Counted from the first letter of the stretch, positions 8,613 to 17,838 are shown. The stretch: 52,331 nt of DNA from Desulforhopalus singaporensis (GCF_900104445.1 NZ_FNJI01000032.1:1-52331); one strand, 5' to 3'. Notes: generated from the sequence alone by a model not told the origin. Numbers and translations: made by a program.

Positions 8613-9407
8613 TCAGCTGAGCAGCAGCGAGTCCATGGCCAGCTCCTCCCCCTGCGCCTGATAGAACTGGGTCAGCAGATCCTTGACGGTAAGTCCTTCC
8701 TTCTCTTTTCCCCGCAGATCAAGGAGTATCCTGCCCTGGTGCAGCATAATCAGCCTGTTACCGAAACTGATGGCATGCTTCATATTGTGGGTGATCATCA
8801 GGGTGGTCACTTTGATGGAAGAAACTATTTCCTGGGTAAGGTTGAGTATCTGGTTGGCGGTTTTCGGATCAAGCGCCGCTATATGTTCATCAAGAAGCAG
8901 CACTTCCGGCCTGATCATCGTCGCCATCAGCATGGTGAGTGCCTGGCGCTGGCCGCCGGACAACAACCCGACCTTGTCGAGCAGCCGGTCCTCAAGTCCC
9001 AGCCCCAGTTTTTGCAGCTGCTCCCTAAAATAATCTCGATCGCTTTTTTTCACGCCCCTTCCTAACCCTCTTTTTTTCCCTCTTAAACGGGCAAGAGCCA
9101 TATTCTGCTCAATGGTCGCCGAGGGACAGGTACCCAGGAGCGGGTCCTGAAAGACCCGGGAAATAAGACGTGCGCGTTTATATTCGGGCCAGCCGGTAAC
9201 ATCGGTACCACCTATGCGTATTGAGCCCGAATCTGGGAAAAATACACCGGCGATACAGTTGAGAAGCGTTGATTTTCCAGCACCGTTTGAGCCGATTACC
9301 GAAACGAAGTCCCCTTCGGATATCTCCAGGTTGATGGAGTTCAGCGCGAAGACCTCGTTCACACTCCCCTTGTGAAAATATTTTATTATATCCGTTAAGC
9401 TTATCAC
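8613..9407 (-). CDS. ABC transporter ATP-binding protein (COG1101 type)
   Basis: The protein has 264 residues. The Walker A loop is GSNGAGKST near residue 40, the signature is LSGGQRQAL, and Walker B reads VLLLDEHIAALDP. An H follows the catalytic E instead of the usual P, a variant I associate with this importer group. The switch His is in MITHNM. Its ATG overlaps the end of the permease gene by four bases, so the two are translationally coupled. It powers import of the ligand bound by the 10307-11269 protein. It ends the operon, 18 bases from the convergent universal stress gene. Confidence 0.93.
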   Translation of the reverse strand: MISLTDIIKYFHKGSVNEVFALNSINLEISEGDFVSVIGSNGAGKSTLLNCIAGVFFPDSGSIRIGGTDVTGWPEYKRARLISRVFQDPLLGTCPSATIEQNMALARLRGKKRGLGRGVKKSDRDYFREQLQKLGLGLEDRLLDKVGLLSGGQRQALTMLMATMIRPEVLLLDEHIAALDPKTANQILNLTQEIVSSIKVTTLMITHNMKHAISFGNRLIMLHQGRILLDLRGKEKEGLTVKDLLTQFYQAQGEELAMDSLLLS

Positions 9408-10291
9408 CGTTGGATCAGCCTCTTTTTGAGGTTTGGAGCAATGAGCGCCCCGATGACCAGAATCGCCGTTATCAGGTTCAAGTCGCTGGGATTAAATCGA
9501 AAATCGCCAAATTCCAGCCCAAGGGCCAACGCTATTGCCAGTCGATATACGATGGAGCCAAGCAGTGCCGCAATAAACGCCCGGGCCATGGTTGTACAGC
9601 CGAAAACAGTTTCACCTATGATAACCGAAGCCAGCCCGGCAACAATTGTGCCTATTCCCATGCCCACATCGGCGGCACCCTGGTTCTGTGCGACCAGGGC
9701 GCCGCTCAGGGCCACGAGTCCGTTGGAAAGCCCCACACCGAGGATGATGATGGTGTGGGTGTTCACTCCAAGGGAACGGATCATTTGTGGATTATCACCG
9801 GTTGCAAGGATCGCCTGACCGATTTCGGTCGACAGGAACCAGATGGTACAGAGCAGTACCAGCAAAGCAAACAGGCCAAAAACTATGAGGCCGGCCAGAT
9901 GGCTCGGAACTCCCAGCCTGATAACCGAATCAAAGACAGTATCGACGCCCAAAAGTGCAATATTGGGTCCGGACATGATTCGGATATTGATCGAATAGAG
10001 CGCGATCATGGTCAGGATAGAGGCCAGCAGGTGGAGAATTTTGAACTTGGTGTTCAACAAAGCCGTCACCATGCCCGCCACAAAACCGCCGGCCAAAGCA
10101 AGCAGCAGCGACAGGTAGGGGTTTACCCCGCTGGTAATGGCAACAGCCGAGATCGATGCGCCGAGCGGCAGGCTGCCGTCGACGGTCAAATCCGGAAAAT
10201 CGAGAATGCGAAAAGTGAGGTACACCCCAATAACCATAATGCCGTAGACAAGTCCCTGCTCTACGGCGCCAAGCGCTGCATATAAAGTCAT
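9404..10291 (-). CDS. ABC transporter permease (COG4120 type)
   Basis: The protein has 295 residues with about eight hydrophobic segments and a branched-chain/BMP-type permease look. The N-terminus contains GVYLTFRILDFPDLTVDGS, and a central stretch has GDNPQMIRSLGVN, both typical of the COG4120 group that partners COG2984 binding proteins and COG1101 ATPases. It sits in the inner membrane as a homodimer with the ATPase dimer. It starts 15 bases after the binding-protein stop and overlaps the ATPase start by four bases. Confidence 0.93.
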   Translation of the reverse strand: MTLYAALGAVEQGLVYGIMVIGVYLTFRILDFPDLTVDGSLPLGASISAVAITSGVNPYLSLLLALAGGFVAGMVTALLNTKFKILHLLASILTMIALYSINIRIMSGPNIALLGVDTVFDSVIRLGVPSHLAGLIVFGLFALLVLLCTIWFLSTEIGQAILATGDNPQMIRSLGVNTHTIIILGVGLSNGLVALSGALVAQNQGAADVGMGIGTIVAGLASVIIGETVFGCTTMARAFIAALLGSIVYRLAIALALGLEFGDFRFNPSDLNLITAILVIGALIAPNLKKRLIQR

Positions 10292-10306
10292 ATCCGTCTG
10301 ACACCT

Positions 10307-11269
10307 TTATTGGTAGATCTTCGTAGCCTTGTTCAGCAGGGCCTGCGGCGGAGTCAATCCCATCTGTTTTGAAAACGGTACGTTTATATGCAGCTGCAAC
10401 TCTTCCTGAAACTGAACAGGAATATCCTCAGGCCTGGTCCCGTTTAAGATTTTCTCCGCCACGGCACCTGTCTGGTAGCCATGTTTGTAGTAATCAAATC
10501 CCATTGCGGCAACGGCTCCGCGCTTGACCGAGTCGACATCTGCGGCGAAAATCGGCAGCTTATTCTGAACGCCGACCTTGAGCACCGATTCCAGGGCGGA
10601 GATGATGGTGTTGTCGGTGGGAATGAAAACCGCGTCCGCCCGGCCGACGAGGCTCTTTGCGGCCTGGTAGACATCCGCAGTTTTGGCAGCGGTGGCCTCC
10701 ACCGTCTGGAAACCGAGTTTGTCGCGCAGTTGGTTGATCTCACCGATAATGGCTTTTGAGTTTGCCTCCCCTGCGTTGTAAAGCAGCCCCAGCGTCTTGA
10801 TCCTGTCACTGTATGAGAGCACCATCTTGATATGTTCCTCCACCGGCAGCAGATCGGAGACGCCGGTGATACCGCCACCGGGCTTATTAAGATCCTTGAC
10901 TAAACCTGCCGCAACCGGGTCGGTTACCGCAGTAAACAGAAGCGGACGCTTCAGATCCTCTGGGGCTTTGCTCAGTGCCTGGGCACAGGTCTGCGCTGAT
11001 GGGGTCGCAATCGCCATCATAATATCAGCTTTTTCGCCCACCATCTGCTGGGCAATCTGCGTCGCGGTTCCCATATTGGCTTGGGCGTTATGCACTTTAT
11101 AGGTCACCTCTACTCCCTTGTCCCTGAGGTAATCCTGGAATCCTTTCAACACCGCGTCAAGAGCCGGGTGTTCGACAAACTGACTGACCGATATGGTCGC
11201 CGAATAACCGGCAATGGCCTGCATCAGGAAAAAAAAGGCCGCCACCAATGACAAAGATAGTTTTTTCAT
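10307..11269 (-). CDS. ABC transporter substrate-binding protein (COG2984, TrpX-like)
   Basis: The protein has 320 residues. It has a cleavable signal peptide (KKLSLSLVAAFFFLMQ, cleavage probably after GYSA). The mature part has the ABC_sub_bind fold: VSQFVEHPALDAVLKGFQDYL, TPSAQTCAQAL, FTAVTDPVAAGLV, NAGEANS and FIPTDNTI. The family binds amino acids (tryptophan or tyrosine in streptococcal TrpX) or other small organics; the ligand here is unknown. It is the first gene of the three-gene operon. I see no attenuator, T-box or riboswitch in the 144 bases before it, so the ligand is not revealed by regulation. Confidence 0.92.
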   Translation of the reverse strand: MKKLSLSLVAAFFFLMQAIAGYSATISVSQFVEHPALDAVLKGFQDYLRDKGVEVTYKVHNAQANMGTATQIAQQMVGEKADIMMAIATPSAQTCAQALSKAPEDLKRPLLFTAVTDPVAAGLVKDLNKPGGGITGVSDLLPVEEHIKMVLSYSDRIKTLGLLYNAGEANSKAIIGEINQLRDKLGFQTVEATAAKTADVYQAAKSLVGRADAVFIPTDNTIISALESVLKVGVQNKLPIFAADVDSVKRGAVAAMGFDYYKHGYQTGAVAEKILNGTRPEDIPVQFQEELQLHINVPFSKQMGLTPPQALLNKATKIYQ

Positions 11270-11413
11270 GCAAAAGCTCCTTGATCTGTATGTCTTTCTT
11301 CTGTCCTCGCGTCACATGAACAAATAAACCCACTCGACTTCTAGCCGATTATCGTTCTCAGGTCAACGACGGTTTTTAGGACCGGTCACGGGAATAACGG
11401 CCAGCCACCAGCT

Positions 11414-12187
11414 TCAGAAGCTGTCCTTGAGTTTGCGCAGTGCAGTAAAAACCGCAACCGGATCACGATTTTCGAGGAAAAGGTTCTTCGCCACCTGTTC
11501 GACCGCATCGACAAGCCGGCACCGGAGAAACGGATTGGTGGCAAATTCGACCGCAAGTGTTGCCGGACACGTCGGCTGATTGTCATCCCTTCTTGCCCTA
11601 GTCAACTCAGCGCGTCGTGCTACTTGCTCATTTTCCGGTTCAACGAACTGAGCGAATCTGAGATTTTGCAGGGTGTATTCATGTCCGAAATAAATTTCGG
11701 TATCAGCCGGAACATTCTCCGTCAACCGGACAAGGGAACTATACATCTGGGAGGGACTGCCTTCGAACAACCGTCCGCAACCGGCGCCGAAAAGAGTATC
11801 TCCGGTAAAAAGAGTGTTCCCGATATGCAGGCAGACAGAATCACTTGTGTGCCCCGGGGTGTAAAACACACGGCCCCGGCAGTTGCCCACCACAACCTCG
11901 TTGTTATCACCCACAGTATGGTTCACCTCCTTGATTCTCGGTTCTCTCCCGCCATACCCGTACACCTTAATCGCTTGATTTTCAACACAGAACTCTTCCA
12001 GACCTCCTATATGATCGGCATGGTGATGAGTGCAAAAAACAGCAGTCGGGGTCACTTCAAGGTTTTCAAGGACCTTGCGAACCGGATAGTACTCCGCAGG
12101 GTCAATCACTGCTGCCTCGCCGGTCTGTTCGCATACCAGCACATAGGCATAATTATCAAAATGACAGGGTACCGGTATTACCTTCAT
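11414..12187 (-). CDS. gloB: Hydroxyacylglutathione hydrolase (glyoxalase II)
   Basis: The protein has 257 residues, the usual length. The metallo-beta-lactamase metal sites are all present: THHHADH (His54, His56, Asp58, His59), His113 in PGHT, Asp130 in FTGDTLF, and His169 in FGHEYT. The C-terminal segment (ARRAELTRARRDDNQPTCP, then NPFLR) is the glyoxalase II substrate domain. It hydrolyses S-lactoylglutathione to lactate and glutathione in methylglyoxal detoxification. A good Shine-Dalgarno (GGAGGC) precedes the ATG. It stands alone; glyoxalase I is not in the window. Confidence 0.95.
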   Translation of the reverse strand: MKVIPVPCHFDNYAYVLVCEQTGEAAVIDPAEYYPVRKVLENLEVTPTAVFCTHHHADHIGGLEEFCVENQAIKVYGYGGREPRIKEVNHTVGDNNEVVVGNCRGRVFYTPGHTSDSVCLHIGNTLFTGDTLFGAGCGRLFEGSPSQMYSSLVRLTENVPADTEIYFGHEYTLQNLRFAQFVEPENEQVARRAELTRARRDDNQPTCPATLAVEFATNPFLRCRLVDAVEQVAKNLFLENRDPVAVFTALRKLKDSF

Positions 12188-12573
12188 GGCATGCCTCCTT
12201 GCTCAAGAGCGGATATCCTCTGTAACCGTAGTTTCATCTTTTTTAAAACCCAACACTATACCAGAAACAGTAGAAACTGAGAGGAGTTCTTACAAGCAAT
12301 ATTTTCCCAAAGTGCAATATCAGCAGCGATGCAGCACCCTGGACAACAGGTTCCCAGGTGCCAGCACACTTCCCTGCTCTCCGGCTCTTGTCAAATGGTG
12401 TCATGCCGCAAAGCAGCCGTATAATGACAGCCTCCTGATATCACGATAAAATTAGTTCTTTTCCGAGGACAGCAAGTAGTTGAGCCATAAAAAAAACCCC
12501 GGAAGCGCATACTTTTACCGATACAATGAAAAAGTATCCGCAGCCGGGGCCGGGGGGAGGAGTAACTTTTGGT
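12188..12573. other. Intergenic region upstream of gloB
   Basis: The left part should hold the gloB promoter (minus strand), which I cannot place. The right part holds the terminator of the ZraP-like gene (12488-12549). I see no gene between them. Confidence 0.6.
12488..12549 (-). terminator. Rho-independent terminator of the ZraP-like gene
   Basis: Read on the minus strand, CCCCGG (12549-12544) begins an imperfect stem of about 20 pairs, including GGATACTTTT against AAAAGTATGC and closing with CCGGGG (12502-12497). A run of Ts (12496-12488) follows directly. It lies about 25 bases after the gene's stop. Confidence 0.9.
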
Positions 12574-13047
12574 TTACCAGTTGTAACAGCCGCCGTTCAT
12601 ATTACCCATACCGCGCATTCCCTGTCCCTTGTGATGGGGGCCTGGGCCACCCCATTTTCCACAAGGACCTTGTCCCATGGACATCATTCCCCTGCCGATA
12701 TACTGCTCGACGCCGGCGGCCTTTGCCCGCTCATAAAGGGTGGTATGCAGGTCATAGATGGCTCCTGTTATTGCGGCAACCGCCTTGGGGTCGGGATTGG
12801 CACTCCTCATCAGCGACCTTTTTTCCGCACGCTTCATAACCATCTCTTTATGCAATGCCTGGTTGTCGGCAAAAAACTTTTCAACCTTATCCCTTGTCGC
12901 CGGATCCATCTGCTGATACATCCCCTGTGCCTGCGGACAATTCGGATATCCGCCGTATCCGGCTCCCTGCCAGTTAGCGGTGGCTACCGTTGCAAGTGAA
13001 AGAGTTCCGACTATCGCTAGAGCTACAATTTTCTTTTTCATATTCAA
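12574..13047 (-). CDS. Periplasmic Spy/CpxP/ZraP-like metal-stress protein
   Basis: The protein has 157 residues. Residues 1-24 are a signal peptide (KKKIVALAIVGTLSLATVATA). The mature core is helical and highly charged (ATRDKVEKFFADNQALHKEMVMKRAEKRSLM, then a second helix from DPKAVAAI), as in the LTXXQ/Spy family. The C-terminus is rich in Gly, Met and His (GRGMMSMGQG, PGPHHKGQGMRGMGNM), a likely metal-binding tail like that of ZraP. These proteins act as periplasmic chaperones or metal sensors for two-component systems; none is adjacent here. It is followed by its own terminator. Confidence 0.85.
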   Translation of the reverse strand: MNMKKKIVALAIVGTLSLATVATANWQGAGYGGYPNCPQAQGMYQQMDPATRDKVEKFFADNQALHKEMVMKRAEKRSLMRSANPDPKAVAAITGAIYDLHTTLYERAKAAGVEQYIGRGMMSMGQGPCGKWGGPGPHHKGQGMRGMGNMNGGCYNW

Positions 13048-13360
13048 TCTCCATTGTTTTTGTTTTTCGATAACAATCCGTGTTCATTAAAGGTTGCCGG
13101 CGTCCCGGCCCCCCTGTGACAGCGTTGTCCTTTCACCTTAGACAAAGCAAGGGGTGTGCCACCTCAAAACAAAAACACTGAAGATGCTGTTTTTAGGTTC
13201 TTTTATAGGTCTACCTTTTTTTTTCAAAAACATCTCAGGCGTGCAACTTGGTAAATTTTACCCAGTCACAGGATGCAAGCAGGAAGAATTTTCCCACCTT
13301 GACCGAAGCAGCCTATCAGGGGGGAAATGCGTCTGGGAGAAGACCACGCTCAAAAGTGGA
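13048..13360. other. Intergenic region with no evident gene
   Basis: This 313-base gap carries the upstream region of the ZraP-like gene and the 3' flank of the RapZ-like gene, both on the minus strand. A T-rich run occurs near 13210-13223. I see no convincing coding frame or terminator. Confidence 0.5.
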
Positions 13361-13762
13361 TTACAAGTGATCGTTGTCTTTTTCAATGTCCCGGTGAAAT
13401 ACCTCGAGATCGACATCCATCTGTCTGAGCACATCTGCCAGCCAGACAGTAAGCGCCACCGAACGATGCCGACCGCCCGTGCAGCCAACCGCCAAACGCA
13501 TCACTTTTTTCTGCGCGGCGATATTCTGTCTGGCCAGTAATTCCACCAGGGACCGGAGCTGCTCCTGTAATTCTTTTCCGGCCTCACTTTCAAGGACATA
13601 ATCCGCGACATTCCGATCAAGACCGCTTCCGGGACGTAATTCTTTTACCCAGTAGGGGTTTGGCAGAAACCGGACGTCCAGCAACAGCTGCAGACCGGTC
13701 GGCGAACCGTATTTATAGCCAAACGAAAAAAGTACAACCCGCAGCCTCTGCTTTTTTGTCAT
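13361..13762 (-). CDS. Free-standing RapZ C-terminal domain protein
   Basis: The protein has 133 residues. The whole chain corresponds to the C-terminal domain of RapZ/YvcJ: it begins LRVVLFSFGYKYGSPTGLQLLLDVRFLPNPYW and contains the signature GCTGGRHRSVAL near residues 94-105. RapZ is normally about 285 residues with an N-terminal P-loop kinase domain, absent here and not visible nearby. In E. coli RapZ the C-terminal domain binds glucosamine-6-phosphate and small RNAs, so a stand-alone version could be a metabolite or RNA sensor (inference). The ferredoxin-nitroreductase gene lies upstream on the same strand, 70 bases away. Confidence 0.88.
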   Translation of the reverse strand: MTKKQRLRVVLFSFGYKYGSPTGLQLLLDVRFLPNPYWVKELRPGSGLDRNVADYVLESEAGKELQEQLRSLVELLARQNIAAQKKVMRLAVGCTGGRHRSVALTVWLADVLRQMDVDLEVFHRDIEKDNDHL

Positions 13763-13832
13763 GATACGCTTCCTGTTATTTTACCGGATATGGGAGCGAC
13801 GCTATTGGCGGTGCACTCCCTCACTCATTGCA

Positions 13833-14750
13833 CTATTTCCTGAAGAATCTGGTTCTTCGTGGTAAAACACGACGTCTGTTTGCAGGTCGCAGAAACTTCA
13901 CCGCCGGATACCCCAGGGCAATGGCAGCGTACAGTTTTTCGTCGTCCACCATACCAAGCGCCCTTTGTAATCCGCGATCCCTGCGTATCGCCTCCACGGC
14001 AAACCCTATCAAACAACTGCCAAGCCCCATGCCATGCGCGGCGAGCAATATATTCTGTGTAGCCAGCAGCGCATCTTCGCCGGGGCAGCTTGCACTGTTT
14101 TTCCCTGTTATCAGAAGAACGGCTGGGGCGCCGTGGAAAAGCCGGTCCTCCCTGTGAGTCTCCCAGGCCGTGAGCGCCTCGCTGACCTGCTGACAGTAGT
14201 TGCGCCGATATCGTCCCAAGGCGTCGCCGGCAAAAATCTTCGCCGCGAGATACAGTAGCGGATTTTTCGCTTTTTTGTTGAGTCGACGGTAAAACTCACC
14301 AACCAGCGCACCAAGAAACTCAACTTCCTTGCGACCGGATGTAATGATAAATCCCCACCCCTGACTGTTGGTACCCGAAGGCGCAGTGGTACCGATCTTC
14401 ACCAGGTCTGTCAATACCGCATCCGGCACATCCCGGTCCAGGTAATTCCTGCAGGATCGCCTCATTCGCATGAGTGCGACCAGCTCCTGGATCGCCATTT
14501 CCCCCTGCCACCAGCTCCCCGCTGCATCCGCCACACTGACAAGCTCTAACGCTTCAGGAACAGCCCCTATCCCGATTGCGTCTGCCGGACATACCGCACG
14601 ACAGTGGCCGCAGGAAAAACATGCACTGTCATCAAAACATATCCTGTTTTCCACCAGGCTCAACGAATTGTGGGGGCAGACCCGGATACACTCCCTGCAC
14701 CGGGTGCAAGCCTTCTGGTCTACCACTATCCGCTCCTTGGTCATTGTCAT
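13833..14750 (-). CDS. Ferredoxin-nitroreductase fusion
   Basis: The protein has 305 residues. Residues 15-26 (CTRCRECIRVCP) and about 45-56 (CFSCGHCRAVCP) are two 4Fe-4S ferredoxin motifs. From about residue 92 it is an FMN-dependent nitroreductase domain: RRSCRNYLDRDV, TAPSGTNSQGWGF, and a C-terminal MGLGSCLIGF. In this fusion the clusters probably pass electrons to FMN for reduction of nitro, quinone or similar substrates; the natural substrate is unknown. The architecture is common in anaerobes, which fits the inferred lifestyle. It diverges from the MATE gene. Confidence 0.92.
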   Translation of the reverse strand: MTMTKERIVVDQKACTRCRECIRVCPHNSLSLVENRICFDDSACFSCGHCRAVCPADAIGIGAVPEALELVSVADAAGSWWQGEMAIQELVALMRMRRSCRNYLDRDVPDAVLTDLVKIGTTAPSGTNSQGWGFIITSGRKEVEFLGALVGEFYRRLNKKAKNPLLYLAAKIFAGDALGRYRRNYCQQVSEALTAWETHREDRLFHGAPAVLLITGKNSASCPGEDALLATQNILLAAHGMGLGSCLIGFAVEAIRRDRGLQRALGMVDDEKLYAAIALGYPAVKFLRPANRRRVLPRRTRFFRK

Positions 14751-14874
14751 TTCTATTTTTCACCCGGATACCGTAATCTATTTTTTTTACTACACATTAC
14801 GGACAAAAAGGTGTAGTAAGAGAGTTTTTATCCTGAGTTGGGCGACTCGTTATTTCCGAAGTGAATATACCCAG

Positions 14875-16266
14875 ATGCTCTTCTATCTGCAAAAACTTAT
14901 AACAAAGAACCGCTACCGTGAGGTGTTGCGGGTTTGTCTGCCTCTGGTGCTGAGCCTGTCCGCCACCACCATCATGGAGTTCACCGACCGGATTTTTCTG
15001 GCAAATTATTCCATCGATGCAATTTCGGCGGCACTGCCCGCCGGCATCACCTCCTACCTGTTTCTTGCTTTTTTCGGCGGAATTGGCGGTTATGTAGGAG
15101 TATTTATCGCTCAATATACAGGCAGCGGTGAACATCGCAAGATCGGTTCGATTCTTTGGCAGGGGATCTATTTTTCCATCTTTTCAGGAATTTTCATTGC
15201 GCTCGTCGCGCTCCTGGCAACCGATCAAATCTTTTCCCTCGCGGGGCACCCCCCGGAAGTGCAGGAACTGGAAAAAATCTATTTCACTGTGTTAAGTTAT
15301 GGCTCGGTGCTCCATCTCTCAATGGTTACCCTGGCGACCTTTTTTTCCGGCAGGGGAATCACCAGGCCGGTTATGATCATCACCTTTATCGGGGTGATTA
15401 TAAACATCCCACTGGATTACGCGTTGATCTTCGGTAAGTGGGGAATGGCCGAAATGGGCATCAAGGGAGCCGCGCTTGCCACGGTTGGTGCCTGGGCGGT
15501 AAACGTGATACTGCTTTTGCTCCTGCTCTTTACCCGCAAGAACAATCAGCAGTTCGGAGTATTGAGTAATTTTTATTTCAGGCCGAAACTTACCGCAAGG
15601 CTCCTGAGGTTCGGCGTTCCGGGCTCGGTGCAGTTCACCATGGATATCCTCGCGTTCACCTTTTTTATACTTCTTGTCGGCAGAATAGGCAAAGCCGAGC
15701 TTGCAGCGACCAATATCGTACTGTCGATCAATTCACTGGCGTTCATGCCTTCGATGGGGGCATCCCAGGGAGTCAGCGTTCTGGTTGGACAGGCGCTCGG
15801 CAGTAATTCACCGGCCCAGGCCTCAGCCTGCGTAAGGGGAAGCTCCCAACTGCTGCTTTTTTATATTCTCCTGGTCGATCTGTTCTTTCTTTTCACACCC
15901 GATCTCATCCTCGCGCCTTTCCTGCAAAATTACCACGGGACCGGAGCGGAAGGTGAAGTCCTCTATCATGCCAGGGTGTTATTGAAAATTGTCGCCGCTT
16001 ACCTTTTCTTCGACGCCCTCTACATGATTTTCAGCGGCGCGCTCCGCGGGGCCGGCGACACCAGGTTCATGATGATTGCCGGTTGCTGCCTATCTCCCCT
16101 GCTGCTCATTCTACCGGTGTACTTAGGAGTGGAGTTTTACCACATTTCCATCACCGCCGCCTGGTGCTGGGTACTGGTCTTTGTAGCATCGCTTTTCACT
16201 GCGTCCGCTCTCAGATACCAATCGGGCCGGTGGAAAAAAATGCTCGTCATCGATCACTCAAAATAG
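14875..16266 (+). CDS. MATE-family efflux transporter
   Basis: The protein has 463 residues from the ATG at 14875, the family's usual length. The frame extends upstream but that part overlaps the divergent nitroreductase gene antisense. About twelve membrane segments in two homologous halves are visible. MATE landmarks include PLVLSLSATTIMEFTDRIFL in TM1, IIIN-like VIINIPLDYALIFG, and GVPGSVQFTMD opening the second half. It exports cationic drugs or metabolites using a Na+ or H+ gradient. No strong ribosome-binding site is seen. Its 3' end overlaps the convergent MFS gene by nine bases. Confidence 0.92.
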   Translation: MLFYLQKLITKNRYREVLRVCLPLVLSLSATTIMEFTDRIFLANYSIDAISAALPAGITSYLFLAFFGGIGGYVGVFIAQYTGSGEHRKIGSILWQGIYFSIFSGIFIALVALLATDQIFSLAGHPPEVQELEKIYFTVLSYGSVLHLSMVTLATFFSGRGITRPVMIITFIGVIINIPLDYALIFGKWGMAEMGIKGAALATVGAWAVNVILLLLLLFTRKNNQQFGVLSNFYFRPKLTARLLRFGVPGSVQFTMDILAFTFFILLVGRIGKAELAATNIVLSINSLAFMPSMGASQGVSVLVGQALGSNSPAQASACVRGSSQLLLFYILLVDLFFLFTPDLILAPFLQNYHGTGAEGEVLYHARVLLKIVAAYLFFDALYMIFSGALRGAGDTRFMMIAGCCLSPLLLILPVYLGVEFYHISITAAWCWVLVFVASLFTASALRYQSGRWKKMLVIDHSK

Positions 16267-17406
16267 ACGTGAACCGGATTTTACGGCTTCACCCGCCATC
16301 AGACGCAGGAGGAGCATGGCGACTGCAATCATGCAGAACAAGAACATGACAAACCCCCGCCATCCATACTCCGCAAAGAGTAATCCGGGCAGAATTGATC
16401 CGAGGGTGCCGCCGGTATAGTAGAACGAAATATAGAGTCCGTTCGCGATTGCCTTGTTTTCCGTCGCCATCCTGTTGAGGAGCCCAGAAAGCAGCGAATG
16501 GGCGATGAACAGCCCCACACAGAAGACAAACATTGAACCAAACATCACCAGATAGTTTTCCACCAGAAAGAACAGACAGCCGGTACCGAAAATAACAATC
16601 CCGGTGGTAACCGCGTTCACAACGTTGCCAAGACGCGACACGATGCGCTTGGCATTTATCGAGACCAATAACCCCATACTGTACCCGATGTACAGAAATC
16701 CCACACCGGACTGCCCGGCTCCAGGAACGAGTTTTTTCAACTCGAAGGGCAGAAAATTCATCATCGCCGCAAAAACGAAGAACAGGCAGAAGATGCATCC
16801 ATAAAGGAAAAAGAACGATCTTTTCCTGAGGATAAGGGCAATCTCGCGCAGCTTTGGCCTAGCGTAATTCATCTTGGCGTCGTGCACCATCGACTTCAGC
16901 AGGTAACTGTTGCACAGCAGCAGCAGACCGAGCACAAAGAAAAAGAAACGCCAGCCAAACAGGTCTGTGAAAATCCCGCTCAGGAAACGTCCGAGAAATC
17001 CCCCAAGGATGGTAGCGCCTATATAGTAGGCGACATTCTGCTGCACCTGTTCTTTTTCGCTGGTGTAGCTGATGTAACTGACTATCGAGGTCAGAATGGC
17101 CGGGATGATAAGTCCCTGTGCGCCGCGGATGGTGAGCAGGGCGAGATAATTATTCACCAGGGAAAAGATCAGCTCAAGGACACCAAGCAGGCCAAGAGCC
17201 CACCTGACCATAGCCCTTGCCGAAGCCGCTTCGAGAATAAAGCCGTACAGCAGCGGGGCGACACTGAGCGGAGCCATCATCAATGTGGTGAAGAGAAGAG
17301 CCTGAAGGCTGCTGAGCTGGAACTGTTCCTGGAACAGTGGCTGAATCGGCTGCGCCGCATAGAGTGAACAAAATGTTACTACAGTGGCAAAATAGATGGA
17401 TTTCAC
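16258..17406 (-). CDS. MFS transporter (YnfM-like)
   Basis: The protein has 382 residues and about twelve membrane segments. The start is a GTG at 17406. The motif order resembles the YnfM/Bcr group: YAAQPIQPLFQEQFQLSS in TM1, then SVAPLLYGFILEAASARAM after TM2, a conserved loop with basic residues. The second half has GNVVNAVTTG and GTLGSILPGLLF. It is probably an exporter of sugars, arabinose-like compounds or drugs; the substrate cannot be told. It lies 48 bases after the receiver gene on the same strand and overlaps the MATE gene's 3' end. Confidence 0.88.
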   Translation of the reverse strand: MKSIYFATVVTFCSLYAAQPIQPLFQEQFQLSSLQALLFTTLMMAPLSVAPLLYGFILEAASARAMVRWALGLLGVLELIFSLVNNYLALLTIRGAQGLIIPAILTSIVSYISYTSEKEQVQQNVAYYIGATILGGFLGRFLSGIFTDLFGWRFFFFVLGLLLLCNSYLLKSMVHDAKMNYARPKLREIALILRKRSFFFLYGCIFCLFFVFAAMMNFLPFELKKLVPGAGQSGVGFLYIGYSMGLLVSINAKRIVSRLGNVVNAVTTGIVIFGTGCLFFLVENYLVMFGSMFVFCVGLFIAHSLLSGLLNRMATENKAIANGLYISFYYTGGTLGSILPGLLFAEYGWRGFVMFLFCMIAVAMLLLRLMAGEAVKSGSRLF

Positions 17407-17454
17407 CCGGCGCTCACCAGATAGACGGAATCGCTGTTCCCGGATTCATCGTTT

Positions 17455-17838
17455 TTATGCACAGACCTGGAGCAGATCTTTAAGTGTTTCAAGGTTAAAC
17501 GGTTTGCCGATCACCCCGGAGAAACCGTATTCACGATAATTCACCATGGCGGGATCATTGGAATACCCGCTGGAGACAAACACCAGGGCGCTGTCATCCA
17601 TGGCAATAATTTTACCGACGGCTTCCCGGCCACCCATCCCGCAAGGCACCGAAAGATCCATGATAACCGCGGCAAAAGGAGTGCCGCGTTCTCTGTGCAG
17701 CGCATACTCCCGTATCGCCTCCAGGCCATCGTAGACATGCACCCCCTCGAAACCGAGAAAGCCAAGCATCTGGCACGTAATCTCGCCGACCATCTCCTCA
17801 TCATCCATGATAAGGATCTTTGGTTTTTGCTGTTCCAC
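17455..17838 (-). CDS. Stand-alone response-regulator receiver protein
   Basis: The protein has 127 residues from the GTG at 17838, chosen because GGAGAG lies five bases before it; the frame is open further but without a start signal. It is a single REC domain: KILIMDDEEMVG gives the acidic pair, VIMDLSVP carries the phospho-acceptor Asp, SSGYSNDP the switch Ser, and GVIGKPF the conserved Lys. There is no output domain. No histidine kinase is nearby. The hallmark sequence resembles receivers cut from hybrid histidine kinases (DLSVPCGMGG). It lies 105 bases after srkA. Confidence 0.92.
   Translation of the reverse strand: MEQQKPKILIMDDEEMVGEITCQMLGFLGFEGVHVYDGLEAIREYALHRERGTPFAAVIMDLSVPCGMGGREAVGKIIAMDDSALVFVSSGYSNDPAMVNYREYGFSGVIGKPFNLETLKDLLQVCA

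Noticed and set aside
9410-10285. 291-residue frame antisense to the ABC permease
   Set aside because: The permease on the minus strand has strong family motifs; the antisense product is full of Gln, Asp and Arg with no fold.
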